Shown: one piece after another, positions 8,786 through 16,788 of the stretch | How positions within the stretch are numbered: the stretch's first letter is position 1 | How the letters are laid out: every line of letters begins with the position of its first letter | NCBI GenBank assembly: GCA_903867225.1 | Contig: CAIPQN010000042.1 | Location: forward strand, 38,992 to 102,991 | Length of the DNA: 64,000 nucleotides | Source: an uncultured Pseudomonadota bacterium | GTDB lineage: Bacteria; Pseudomonadota; Gammaproteobacteria; Methylococcales; Methylomonadaceae | Reading direction: 5' to 3' | Notes under the pieces: generated by a model | The model's database searches: none | Seen by the model: the letters and a program-made list of their open reading frames with translations, nothing else | Told to the model about the DNA's origin: nothing | Made by a program: the position numbers and the translations under genes

Positions 8786-11700
8786 GATGTTATTTCCGAA
8801 ATGAATTGGTTTGTGTTCGAGTATTCAACATTTGCAAGTCCATATACTTGAGTCGATTCTTTAAGTGTGAATTCGCCTAAATGTTTAAATTCCCAAGATT
8901 CCGCTGCGATTGTTTTAATGGATTCATCAATCGCCACGATTTTATTTGCATCTCGTGCAAACATACTCAAATAAACAGCTTGATCAACACTATCGCCTAA
9001 AACGGTGTAATCCATTTTGATGGACGAACCGACATTACCTTCAATAATACCACCCGCCGCAAGTCCAAATCCGCAAGTTATCGTATTAAAAACAGGCGCG
9101 TTATTTTTCAATAATGTGAATTTTTCAAACGCATCGACACACGCCGCAACGGCAGCATCGACTTCGTTTTGTGTAAACTGCGCCACAATACAACCGCCTG
9201 CATATTTAGCTATTTGTCCGCCATATTGCACAAATGAGGTTGAACAAATTTCTAAATACTGATTAACGACACTAATAAGTTCTTCAGCAGAGAAATTTTT
9301 AGAAAGCGTTGTGAAATCAGTGATGCTGCCCGACACTAGAATTTTCCCTGTCTTTTTTATGGGAATCGTCAACGGATTCACGCCGTCCATCAAAAATTTA
9401 AGCAATGCTGGCTGCGTATAACGCCCGATGGTGCTATACAATTGTGCAATGTTTTGTAGCATCATGCTAATTGCTAATAACATCAAATCATTACTTTCAT
9501 TAAGCGCAACCGTTTTCATGCCCCAATCTGTGAAAAGCCGTTCTTCACATCCTGTTTCCGAACTCAAAATAGTGATGTCACTGTGGCGCGAATCACGACT
9601 AATTTTTTCCACTAACTCATCGACTATTTTTTCTTCACCTTCCAAAATTTGGAAAAAATAATCGTGTACCGAAATCAAAATTCCTGTCACATCGCGTTTT
9701 TGATTGTTAATACTCGAAAGTCGTCCGATTTCAATAATATCTTCTTCGCTCAGCAAGGCATTTAATTTACTGACGTAAGTCAATCTTTTCATGCCTAATG
9801 AAACAGTAGGATTTTCTGTTTCAGATTGATGATTAATCAAATTACGAATCGCTTTTCCCATCAACCAGCCGCTTTGTACTAAGGCTTTCAAATCTTCTTG
9901 CGTGATAATTTTCAATTCACAATCAGTCAAACAACGAACCGTTTCCACCCGACGATTTTGATGCAGCGGTAAAATCTCACCGAAATAATCACCTGCTGCT
10001 AATTCTCTGATTTTGCGTCCATTTTGAACAACTTTTAAATTACCCGAATCAACCGCATAAGCCATTTCAGCGGCATCGCCTTCACGGAAAATTTCATCGC
10101 CCGCTTTGAAGTGCATTTTTTGTAAATGTGCCGTTTGAGCTTGCGCTAATACAGTAATATCATTGCGAAATGCGAGAACTAAAAACCAATCAATAATAAT
10201 TCGTAGGTTTCTTTCCAAGCCAGGAACGGATAACAAATCAAACAACCGCGAAACAAACCACGCAGGTTCACCACTAAAAACAATGCCAGCCACACGGCAT
10301 AAAGAGTACATTCCCATGTTGTAAGGTTTAAACAAATGTTTTCGCGCTTTGAACGCCCGTGAAGCATAACCTTGAGAACTCGCCCAAGCGTTAAATCCCG
10401 CGTAAAAACCTAAATCGACTTGATCATTTGTGAAAATAAATTGAGCATCACGCATCGTTTGGCTGGTCTCGGTTATCCAGATATTTTCAAATGATTTAAG
10501 ACGTAATTCATCGTCAATTAAAAAAGGTTCGCTCAAATTTCCACGCCCAACAAACGGAATACTGGGGAATTTCAATGCGGCATTGACGACAAGACCTACC
10601 GATTGAATTCGTCCGCTTGAAAAAAACAAATCGCGCTGCGTAATACTGGTGATTTGTTCGTCCAAATGGTCAATCACACCCGCTTTTTTTAGATATTTAT
10701 CACGCGCTTTTGAAATTTGTTTTTCAAAATCAGAACGAATTTGTCCTTGTTCTTCAAAAAGGTGAACACGCCAACCCAAATCACGCAACACCGAATACGC
10801 CGATTCTGCGGCGCGTAAAATTTGACTGATTTCAACCGCGATGGCTGAAGCACATTCGCCTACGCCAATCACTGCAAAGGTTAATAAACGAATTTTTTCT
10901 GATGAATCATTACAAAATTCGGCTTCTTCAACCAAATCCAACACGCGCTGTCTAATACGAAGTGCGTCCGCCACCGAATCAATCGGACACGAATGTGCTT
11001 TCATGCCTGAAATGTTAAAAACGCTCGATTTTGGATTAAACGCAAGAATTAAACTGTCGTAATTTAGTTCAATAATTTCGTTATTTTTACGTTTAGCAAA
11101 CACCTTTTGGTTGATTTCATCAATCGATTCTAACTGTCCGATAACGATATTGGTTTGCTGAACAATGCGTCGAAACGGATTCACCACATTTCCTGGTTGA
11201 ACCGTTCCACCAATCACTTCGGGTAAAAATGGTACAAACAAAAAGTTTGCTTGTTCATGTAACAAAGTGATTTTAACGTTTGAGTATTGCCCAATTAGTT
11301 TTTCAATTTTTAACGCAGCGTGTAACGCCGAAAGCCCACCCCCTACAATCACAATATGCGCGGGTTTATCTTTTGGAATTGGACGTTGTAAATGTCCTGC
11401 TGAATTGATGAGGCACGACAAGACCACACCATAAAACAAAATATGCTCGGTTGGCGTTTCAGGCAAAAGTAAGGCAAAGATAGAAAATGCCGTTAGTAAA
11501 AAAAACGACAACGGACGCAATAACACCCCCGCAATCATCAACACACCTGCACTCACTTCAACCAACGCCATCACAAGCGTAAAGGCTTCGGGATTCGCTG
11601 ACAAAATGGGCAAATCGTAATAAGTAATAATGCCGATAGAGAGATTCGGCTGCATCACTTTAAAAAATACACCCAAGTACAATAACGTCGTTCCCGTCAA

Positions 11701-12435
11701 AATCCGCATTATCGCTTGAGCGCGTTGACGCGGTTGATCTGCCAACCAAGATTGTAAATTTTGAAATACTGGAATTATCGGCAACGTTAAATAATGTCTG
11801 CCCGCACCTTGTAACACGAGATAAATACTTGCACCAACTAACGCGCCCGCATAAGCAAAAATAGCTTCACCGTATAAATAACCACCGAGAATACTTAGCA
11901 AAATCAGCAAAGCCGCAAATATCCGAACATAAAAACCAAAAAGAATCGTCAGTCCCAAAACAATTTCAGCCCAACGCAACCATGCCCAATCAGAACCCAG
12001 TTGTTTTAAATCAAGGTCAGGGGCAAAAAATGTTGGAGATGTGAACGGTTCAATACCAAAACGAGGTTCGGCACCAAAAGCCGAAGATAATAAAATCCAA
12101 GCAAGACATACACGAAGAATGCGCGGAACATTATCGCCATAAGACGCTAATCGCGCTTGTAAATCGGGGAATAATTCACGCGCTCCTGTGAATCCTAACC
12201 AAACCCAACCAATAATGAAAAGTGAAAACGCCGAAATCATAGACAAATTCAACGGCGAAAAATGTGAAAATAAATTGGGATGCGGTTTTGAATTCCATTC
12301 TTGGATTTGCTCGGGTGATAAAATCCAACGCTCATGTGCTAAAACAGCATCAGAAAAAAACAGCATCAAAAATAGGCTGCAAAATACAAATAATGTTTGC
12401 CGAACGTGTCGAGCATTTAAGTTGTCGATAATCAT
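8782..12435 (-). CDS. Giant DoxX / NDH-2-like / cNMP-binding / BLUF / degenerate cyclase fusion protein
   Basis: The 1217-residue polypeptide has a signal-like N-terminus ending near AVLAHERW, then a multi-helix membrane part with DoxX-like helices (about 40-350). Next comes an NDH-2-like flavoprotein region (about 358-760; first loop VVGGGLSALHAALK). A cyclic-nucleotide-binding domain follows (about 765-870; FKAGDEIFREGDAAEM, GDYFGE). A BLUF domain (882-975) keeps the photoactive Tyr (KRLTYVSK), Asn (NNQKRDVTG) and Gln (FFQILEGE). A class III cyclase-like domain (about 1025-1205) ends the protein. BLUF plus cyclase aligns closely with Beggiatoa bPAC as I recall it. However, bPAC FSD is GS here (S1037), GDC is GGC, and NVAAR is DQAVY, so all four catalytic residues are missing. 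It is the hub of the light/redox run. Confidence 0.9.
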   Translation of the reverse strand: MIIDNLNARHVRQTLFVFCSLFLMLFFSDAVLAHERWILSPEQIQEWNSKPHPNLFSHFSPLNLSMISAFSLFIIGWVWLGFTGARELFPDLQARLASYGDNVPRILRVCLAWILLSSAFGAEPRFGIEPFTSPTFFAPDLDLKQLGSDWAWLRWAEIVLGLTILFGFYVRIFAALLILLSILGGYLYGEAIFAYAGALVGASIYLVLQGAGRHYLTLPIIPVFQNLQSWLADQPRQRAQAIMRILTGTTLLYLGVFFKVMQPNLSIGIITYYDLPILSANPEAFTLVMALVEVSAGVLMIAGVLLRPLSFFLLTAFSIFALLLPETPTEHILFYGVVLSCLINSAGHLQRPIPKDKPAHIVIVGGGLSALHAALKIEKLIGQYSNVKITLLHEQANFLFVPFLPEVIGGTVQPGNVVNPFRRIVQQTNIVIGQLESIDEINQKVFAKRKNNEIIELNYDSLILAFNPKSSVFNISGMKAHSCPIDSVADALRIRQRVLDLVEEAEFCNDSSEKIRLLTFAVIGVGECASAIAVEISQILRAAESAYSVLRDLGWRVHLFEEQGQIRSDFEKQISKARDKYLKKAGVIDHLDEQITSITQRDLFFSSGRIQSVGLVVNAALKFPSIPFVGRGNLSEPFLIDDELRLKSFENIWITETSQTMRDAQFIFTNDQVDLGFYAGFNAWASSQGYASRAFKARKHLFKPYNMGMYSLCRVAGIVFSGEPAWFVSRLFDLLSVPGLERNLRIIIDWFLVLAFRNDITVLAQAQTAHLQKMHFKAGDEIFREGDAAEMAYAVDSGNLKVVQNGRKIRELAAGDYFGEILPLHQNRRVETVRCLTDCELKIITQEDLKALVQSGWLMGKAIRNLINHQSETENPTVSLGMKRLTYVSKLNALLSEEDIIEIGRLSSINNQKRDVTGILISVHDYFFQILEGEEKIVDELVEKISRDSRHSDITILSSETGCEERLFTDWGMKTVALNESNDLMLLAISMMLQNIAQLYSTIGRYTQPALLKFLMDGVNPLTIPIKKTGKILVSGSITDFTTLSKNFSAEELISVVNQYLEICSTSFVQYGGQIAKYAGGCIVAQFTQNEVDAAVAACVDAFEKFTLLKNNAPVFNTITCGFGLAAGGIIEGNVGSSIKMDYTVLGDSVDQAVYLSMFARDANKIVAIDESIKTIAAESWEFKHLGEFTLKESTQVYGLANVEYSNTNQFISEITS

Positions 12436-12498
12436 AACATATAGCCTTCTAAATTAAATCTTTAGCTGCATTGGTTGCACATAAATCATCAGTTTTTC

Positions 12499-13125
12499 TT
12501 ATTCGTCACCACGCCCTTTAGGAATCATCATTTTGCCAAGTTGACGGGCTGTGAACCATGTAAATATCCGAAAACTTAACAACAAAGAAATGATAATTGC
12601 ATAGAGTAATGGTTCTGCAAGATTACCTTTGAGTTGCCAAAAGTAATGAATCACCGAAGCAATCGCTGCTAAATAAACCCAACGATGTAATTTTTTCCAA
12701 TTTTTCCCTAATTTTTTCATCGCGAATTTTGATGACGTTATGCCAAGCAAAAAGACAATAATGTAAGCAAACACACCGAACCAAATATAAGGACTTTCGA
12801 TAATATCCATGATGATAAGTGACCAGTTAAAATTATGGTCAACCAGTAGATAAACTAAAAAATGCAACGAGGCATAAAAAAAAGCAAATAAACCAAATAA
12901 TTGGCGATATTCAGGCATACCGCGCCAGCGCGTGATAGTTTGAATAGGCGTTATAGTTAGCGCAATACATAAAAATCGCAATGACCAATCACCTAAACGA
13001 ATATGCACGGCTTGAATCGGATTTGAACCTAAATTGTCGAAGACAACATCCAATCCCAACAATAATAACGGCAATAAACAAACAACTAATGTTACTGTCC
13101 ATAAATTTTTGATTAACGCATTCAT
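12499..13125 (-). CDS. msrQ: MsrQ, haem-containing membrane subunit of periplasmic methionine sulphoxide reductase
   Basis: The 208-residue integral membrane protein has about six helices and the ferric-reductase-like fold of YedZ/MsrQ. Recognisable segments are RLGDWSLRFLCIALTITPI, MPEYRQLFGLFAFFYASLHF and KKLHRWVYLAAIASVIHYFW, containing the haem-ligating histidines. It passes electrons from the quinol pool or flavin reductase to MsrP in the periplasm. Its ATG overlaps the msrP stop by one base (TAATG). Placement before the NDH-2-like fusion suggests a possible local electron donor, which is inference. Confidence 0.94.
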   Translation of the reverse strand: MNALIKNLWTVTLVVCLLPLLLLGLDVVFDNLGSNPIQAVHIRLGDWSLRFLCIALTITPIQTITRWRGMPEYRQLFGLFAFFYASLHFLVYLLVDHNFNWSLIIMDIIESPYIWFGVFAYIIVFLLGITSSKFAMKKLGKNWKKLHRWVYLAAIASVIHYFWQLKGNLAEPLLYAIIISLLLSFRIFTWFTARQLGKMMIPKGRGDE

Positions 13126-14075
13126 TAGAAAAAATGCCGTAAGTCCATGTCTTTATACAACGATGCTACTTGCTCACCGTAACCATTAAACAACTCAGTT
13201 TGCCGACGCGACGTAAAAAAACCACTGCCTAATAATCGTTCACTATTTTGACTCCAACGAGGATGGGAAACGGCTGGATTTACGTTTGCATAAAAACCAT
13301 ATTCTTGCGGCGCGGATTTATTCCACGTTGTCAAAGGTGGCTTTTTCAATAATTCAATTTTGACAATCGCTTTAATACTTTTGAATCCATATTTCCAAGG
13401 CACAACTAAACGTAACGGTGCGCCATTTTGTTTTGGTAATTTTTCGCCATACATTCCCACCGCCAGCATCGTTAAAGGGTGCATTGCTTCATCGATTCGC
13501 AAACCTTCAACATAAGGAAAATCCAACATTTTTTTCTCACGTTGATTTGGCATTGTTTCAGGTTGTTCAATCGTTGTGAATTTTACAAATTGCGCGGTTG
13601 AAAGTGGTTTTGCCATTTTCAATAAATTCGCCAATGAAAAACCAACCCAAGGCACAACCATTGACCAACCTTCAACACAGCGAAAACGGTAAATACGTTC
13701 TTCAAGCGTTTGTTGACTTAAAATATCTTCTAAATGATAAGTCGCAGGTTTTTCAACTTCACCGCTTATTTCAACTGACCACGGATCAATCACCATCGAT
13801 TGCGCCAATTTAGTGGAATCATCTTTGTTAAACGTAAATTCGTAATAGTTTGTATAGTTTTTAACTAATTCAACAGGTGTTGGTTTTAAAGAATTATCTG
13901 GCGTTGCGCTTTTTGCTAAATTTGAGAAAACTTTATTATCGCCAGCAAAAGCAGAAGGTATATTCGCACCTGCCAAGGTTAAACCTAACATTTGGATAAA
14001 TTTACGTCGCTCTTGGAAAATTTCAGGTGGCGTAATTTCACTGCTCGGAATGTCTTTTTCTGTTTTTATTATCAT
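13125..14075 (-). CDS. msrP: MsrP, molybdopterin methionine sulphoxide reductase catalytic subunit
   Basis: The 316-residue precursor has a twin-arginine signal (ERRKFIQMLGLTLAGANIPSAFA), so it is exported folded with its molybdenum cofactor. The Mo-ligating cysteine is C133 in YRFRCVEGWSMVVPW. The rest (MYGEKLPKQNGAPLRLVVPWKYGFKS in parts) is typical of YedY/MsrP. The enzyme repairs oxidised methionines of periplasmic proteins, often after chlorine or singlet-oxygen stress. It is translationally coupled to msrQ and lies 12 bp after the hydroxylase-like gene. Confidence 0.96.
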   Translation of the reverse strand: MIIKTEKDIPSSEITPPEIFQERRKFIQMLGLTLAGANIPSAFAGDNKVFSNLAKSATPDNSLKPTPVELVKNYTNYYEFTFNKDDSTKLAQSMVIDPWSVEISGEVEKPATYHLEDILSQQTLEERIYRFRCVEGWSMVVPWVGFSLANLLKMAKPLSTAQFVKFTTIEQPETMPNQREKKMLDFPYVEGLRIDEAMHPLTMLAVGMYGEKLPKQNGAPLRLVVPWKYGFKSIKAIVKIELLKKPPLTTWNKSAPQEYGFYANVNPAVSHPRWSQNSERLLGSGFFTSRRQTELFNGYGEQVASLYKDMDLRHFF

Positions 14076-14087
14076 GGTGAAAACCTG

Positions 14088-14918
14088 CTATTTCTTGCCT
14101 TTTGGAATCCAGCTCAATAACTGCATTATTTTTCGTTCAGTAATGAACGCAAGTGAAAACAATTGCACAAAATTTTCAGCTTCTACCAAATCAAGCCCTA
14201 AATTTTCAGGGACTAATTCTTTGCGAGTCTTAAACATTTTGTCCCAAATGGCTAAAACAATGCCGTAATTGCTGTCATGTTCTGAACGCAAAGTAGAATG
14301 ATGAGTACGATGTAACGCGGGGGTAATGATAAATTGTGAAATTTTATCTTCGTTTGGAACTTCGATATTCGCGTGATGAAAGAAGATGAAAAATAATTCA
14401 ATAATTTCAATCGACAAAACAACGTAAGCATTTACGCCAATAAAAATTACGAATGCACATTTGTAGACAATTTCGAGCAATAAATCAAAAACGTGAAAAC
14501 GAAATCCCGTTGAAACATTGAAACTTTTATCGCAATGATGGATTTTGTGAAATCGCCACAACCATTCATATTTATGACTTGCACGATGCCACGCATAAAT
14601 CGCTAAATCAAACAGTGCAAAGGCAAGTAACCATTTGATAATTCCTTCATCTAAATTCGATAACAAACCGTAAGACGAAAATTGTTGAGCAACAAAAAAT
14701 AGCGATGAAGCTCGCAATAAACTCAAAATCACATTGTTGACTACAAATGCAGTGGTATTAGTGACGAACGATGTTTTATAGTTTTCGGCGGAAAACTGGC
14801 GATACGGTTTTTTCTTTTCAACGGCAAGCAAAAAGAAAAACGCTACAATCGCAAGCCCAAAAAGAATTTGAGTAAATACCGCGCCGCCATTATTCGTAAC
14901 AAGTTCTGTTTCATTCAT
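14088..14918 (-). CDS. Fatty acid hydroxylase / sterol desaturase superfamily membrane enzyme
   Basis: The 276-residue membrane protein has the histidine boxes of the di-iron hydroxylase superfamily: WHRASH, FHKIHH, and ALHRTHHS near the end, plus a HHANIE box in the middle. These enzymes hydroxylate or desaturate lipids using O2. The substrate cannot be told from sequence. The track start (GTG at 14921) is one codon before an ATG that follows AAGGTG, so 14918 is used. Position between a LOV sensor and msrP suggests a membrane-lipid response to light or oxidants, which is inference. Confidence 0.88.
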   Translation of the reverse strand: MNETELVTNNGGAVFTQILFGLAIVAFFFLLAVEKKKPYRQFSAENYKTSFVTNTTAFVVNNVILSLLRASSLFFVAQQFSSYGLLSNLDEGIIKWLLAFALFDLAIYAWHRASHKYEWLWRFHKIHHCDKSFNVSTGFRFHVFDLLLEIVYKCAFVIFIGVNAYVVLSIEIIELFFIFFHHANIEVPNEDKISQFIITPALHRTHHSTLRSEHDSNYGIVLAIWDKMFKTRKELVPENLGLDLVEAENFVQLFSLAFITERKIMQLLSWIPKGKK

Positions 14919-14942
14919 CACAACACCTTCTAAAATTTATAA

Positions 14943-15398
14943 TTATTTCGACATTGCGTTCAATAAACCGTTCAATTCTTTGATTTCATTCGTTGCGTTT
15001 ACTTGTTCTGTGATGTCGTATTGCACACCCAAATAGTAAAGAACTCGTTTTTTCTTATCGAATAAGGGTGTGATTTTTAAACGATTATGAAACAACGTGC
15101 CGTCTTTTTTGTAATTGCGTAAGGTGACTTCTAACGCTTCATTGTTTTTCATTGCTTCAGCAATTTCATAACGTGCTGGCTGGTCACGGTCTTCGCCTTG
15201 CAAAAAACGACAATTATGCCCAATGATGTCTTCCTGGCTATAACCTGTTAAACGCTCAAACGCTTTGTTTGCATAAACAATCGGCGCATCTTCTAAATCG
15301 GGGTCTGCCAACGTCACACCATTAACACATTCGTCCAAAATAGCCGAAAGTATTTGTGGAATTAAACCGCTTGAATCTTTTTCAACAATAAAAGGCAT
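14943..15398 (-). CDS. Single-domain LOV blue-light photoreceptor (short LOV)
   Basis: The 151-residue protein is essentially one PAS/LOV domain. It contains GHNCRFLQGEDRDQ, the LOV signature with the adduct-forming cysteine C63, flavin-contacting asparagines in NYKKDGTLFHNRL, and the glutamine in YLGVQYDITEQ (Q126) that transmits the signal. A short N-terminal cap and a C-terminal helix (ATNEIKELNGLLNAM) flank it, and there is no output domain. Short LOV proteins act through dimerisation and partner binding. A GGAG Shine-Dalgarno supports the start. It lies in the same run as the BLUF fusion. Confidence 0.93.
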   Translation of the reverse strand: MPFIVEKDSSGLIPQILSAILDECVNGVTLADPDLEDAPIVYANKAFERLTGYSQEDIIGHNCRFLQGEDRDQPARYEIAEAMKNNEALEVTLRNYKKDGTLFHNRLKITPLFDKKKRVLYYLGVQYDITEQVNATNEIKELNGLLNAMSK

Positions 15399-15429
15399 AA
15401 CATCAACTCCAAAAAATTAAGTTTAAAAA

Positions 15430-15915
15430 TTAGTGACATTCAGCAACGACTAAATTTTTGATATTTTCAACCACGTTTTCTGCGCCATCTTCGATAGCAA
15501 CGCGAATCAGTTTTTGAAATGGACGCATAAACACATCAAGCTCAAGCAACTCAAACCGAAAGGTGAGTTTTGTTGGCGTTGTATTTTCATCGCATTCAAA
15601 CAAATAGGTGTGCTTGTAAGGTGCATTGATGCCTTGAAAACCAAACAATGTATGTGGCTGGTAATCTGTAATTTCAAAAACAGATTCAATTTTTGCCCCA
15701 TTATCTTTACGAATTTGTTTTGCTTTTGCGCCAACAGAAACGTTTTTGTTGTCGTCTAATGGTTCAAAATGAACGACTTCAACAGCCCATTTTGGGTAGT
15801 TCTCAAAAAAATTTTCACCGACAAAATGAAAAACGCGATCTATCGTTTTATCGATGCTAACAGTTGCTTCACCCAAAATAGGACTAGAAGAATCAAACGG
15901 AAACTTGAGTTGCAT
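15430..15915 (-). CDS. SRPBCC-family (START/polyketide cyclase-like) protein
   Basis: The 161-residue protein resembles coenzyme Q-binding/START-like SRPBCC proteins: an N-terminal strand with ATVSIDKTIDRVFHFVGENFF, a middle beta-sheet (SVFEITDYQPHTLFGFQ), and a long C-terminal helix (RPFQKLIRVAIEDGAENVVE). The fold forms a hydrophobic ligand pocket, and the ligand is unknown. AGGA precedes the ATG at good spacing. SRPBCC genes occur in light-inducible regulons of other proteobacteria, consistent with the LOV neighbour 31 bp downstream. Confidence 0.82.
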   Translation of the reverse strand: MQLKFPFDSSSPILGEATVSIDKTIDRVFHFVGENFFENYPKWAVEVVHFEPLDDNKNVSVGAKAKQIRKDNGAKIESVFEITDYQPHTLFGFQGINAPYKHTYLFECDENTTPTKLTFRFELLELDVFMRPFQKLIRVAIEDGAENVVENIKNLVVAECH

Positions 15916-15942
15916 AAAAATATCCTTGTTGAAAGAAAACCA

Positions 15943-16437
15943 TTACTTGCCTAGCAAACTGTTACGTCCACTTTCTGCAAAGGATACAATATCAGCCGTC
16001 AAATCCCCATCAATTTCTAGCTCTTGTAGAGCGTTTCTCAAATGTTCAATTGCAACATCGTAATGTGAATCTTCAGGCATGAACTTCAACAAATGGCTGT
16101 GACTATCACACAATAATTTAGAACTGGGATTATCTTGGGAAATTATGTAACCGAAAAACGCCAAACTTGAATCAGGATATAACTCTTTGTCTTTAAATCT
16201 AGCAAACGCGGACATAAAAAAACGAGTCAGTAACGCTTTAAATTCGTCACCACTCGTTGAATTATGTTGAGAGATAAATTTTGTTAATGATTTTAGTGTA
16301 TCAAGTTGTTCTTTTCGTCCGTCGTCACAAAAAAAACGGGTGACACGATAATCATCGATTATTTTTTGATAAAAAACCTCAACTAATCGATTAAATTTTT
16401 CATCGTTTAAACGTTCATACAAACTTAAATCACTCAT
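15943..16437 (-). CDS. Truncated haemoglobin (group 1-like)
   Basis: The 164-residue protein begins with SLYERLNDEKFNRLVEVFYQKIIDD, the N-terminal pattern of group I truncated globins with the B9-B10 Phe-Tyr pair, and ends with HYDVAIEHLRNALQEL. The proximal histidine is probably H113 or H115 (DSHSHLLKF). Such globins bind O2 or NO and may detoxify NO or sense oxygen. The track start is eight codons long; ATG 16437 follows GAGGA. It is the first gene of the minus-strand light/redox run. The sequence between globin helices is longer than usual. Confidence 0.82.
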   Translation of the reverse strand: MSDLSLYERLNDEKFNRLVEVFYQKIIDDYRVTRFFCDDGRKEQLDTLKSLTKFISQHNSTSGDEFKALLTRFFMSAFARFKDKELYPDSSLAFFGYIISQDNPSSKLLCDSHSHLLKFMPEDSHYDVAIEHLRNALQELEIDGDLTADIVSFAESGRNSLLGK

Positions 16438-16544
16438 CGTAAATCCTCGCGTTGTACCCAAAATAAATACTGAAATTTTGTGAAATTTTGCGAGTAATCT
16501 ACACTAAGTTTTTTAAAAGTCATAGCTTATTAGTAGGAAATTAA

Positions 16545-16646
16545 ATGAGATTCTATGCAGCTAAAAATACATCTAAAGTCGCCGCTACTGGGGAATTTTT
16601 TAGCGATGACAGAGCAAATCTTCGGACTGACGAAATAATAAATTAA
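16545..16646 (+). CDS. Possible 33-residue small protein
   Basis: An ATG at 16545 opens a 33-codon frame (MRFYAAKNTSKVAATGEFFS...) ending in TAA at 16646. It is preceded by TAGGAAATTAA, which places AGGA seven bases before the ATG, better than most genes here. It is too short for the ORF track. The product is hydrophilic with no known motif. It occupies the divergent gap between the globin and kinase genes. Codon use cannot decide at this length. Confidence 0.4.
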   Translation: MRFYAAKNTSKVAATGEFFSDDRANLRTDEIIN

Positions 16647-16727
16647 CGCTAAATTTTTTCATTTTTCATAACCATTACCTTAAATAAAATAGTAATACTA
16701 TCAATAATGTAAATTAAAAATCGCTTG

Positions 16728-16756
16728 TTGACGCTATGGTTTTTGTTTTGTAATAT
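16728..16756 (+). promoter_or_regulatory. Sigma-70-like promoter of the histidine kinase gene
   Basis: TTGACG at 16728-16733 and TAATAT at 16751-16756 are separated by 17 bases and lie about 32 bases before the kinase ATG. Together with AT-rich upstream sequence this is a plausible housekeeping promoter. The rest of the 350-bp divergent gap shows only the small ORF. Confidence 0.5.
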
Positions 16757-16788
16757 CGCCAAATACTAATCAAAAAATAATAAAAATA

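Noticed and set aside
8782-12435. Possibility that the giant protein arises from missed stop codons between separate genes
   Set aside because: The frame is open through all domain boundaries for 1217 codons, linkers look normal, and no internal Shine-Dalgarno-ATG pairs stood out, so a real fusion is more likely.
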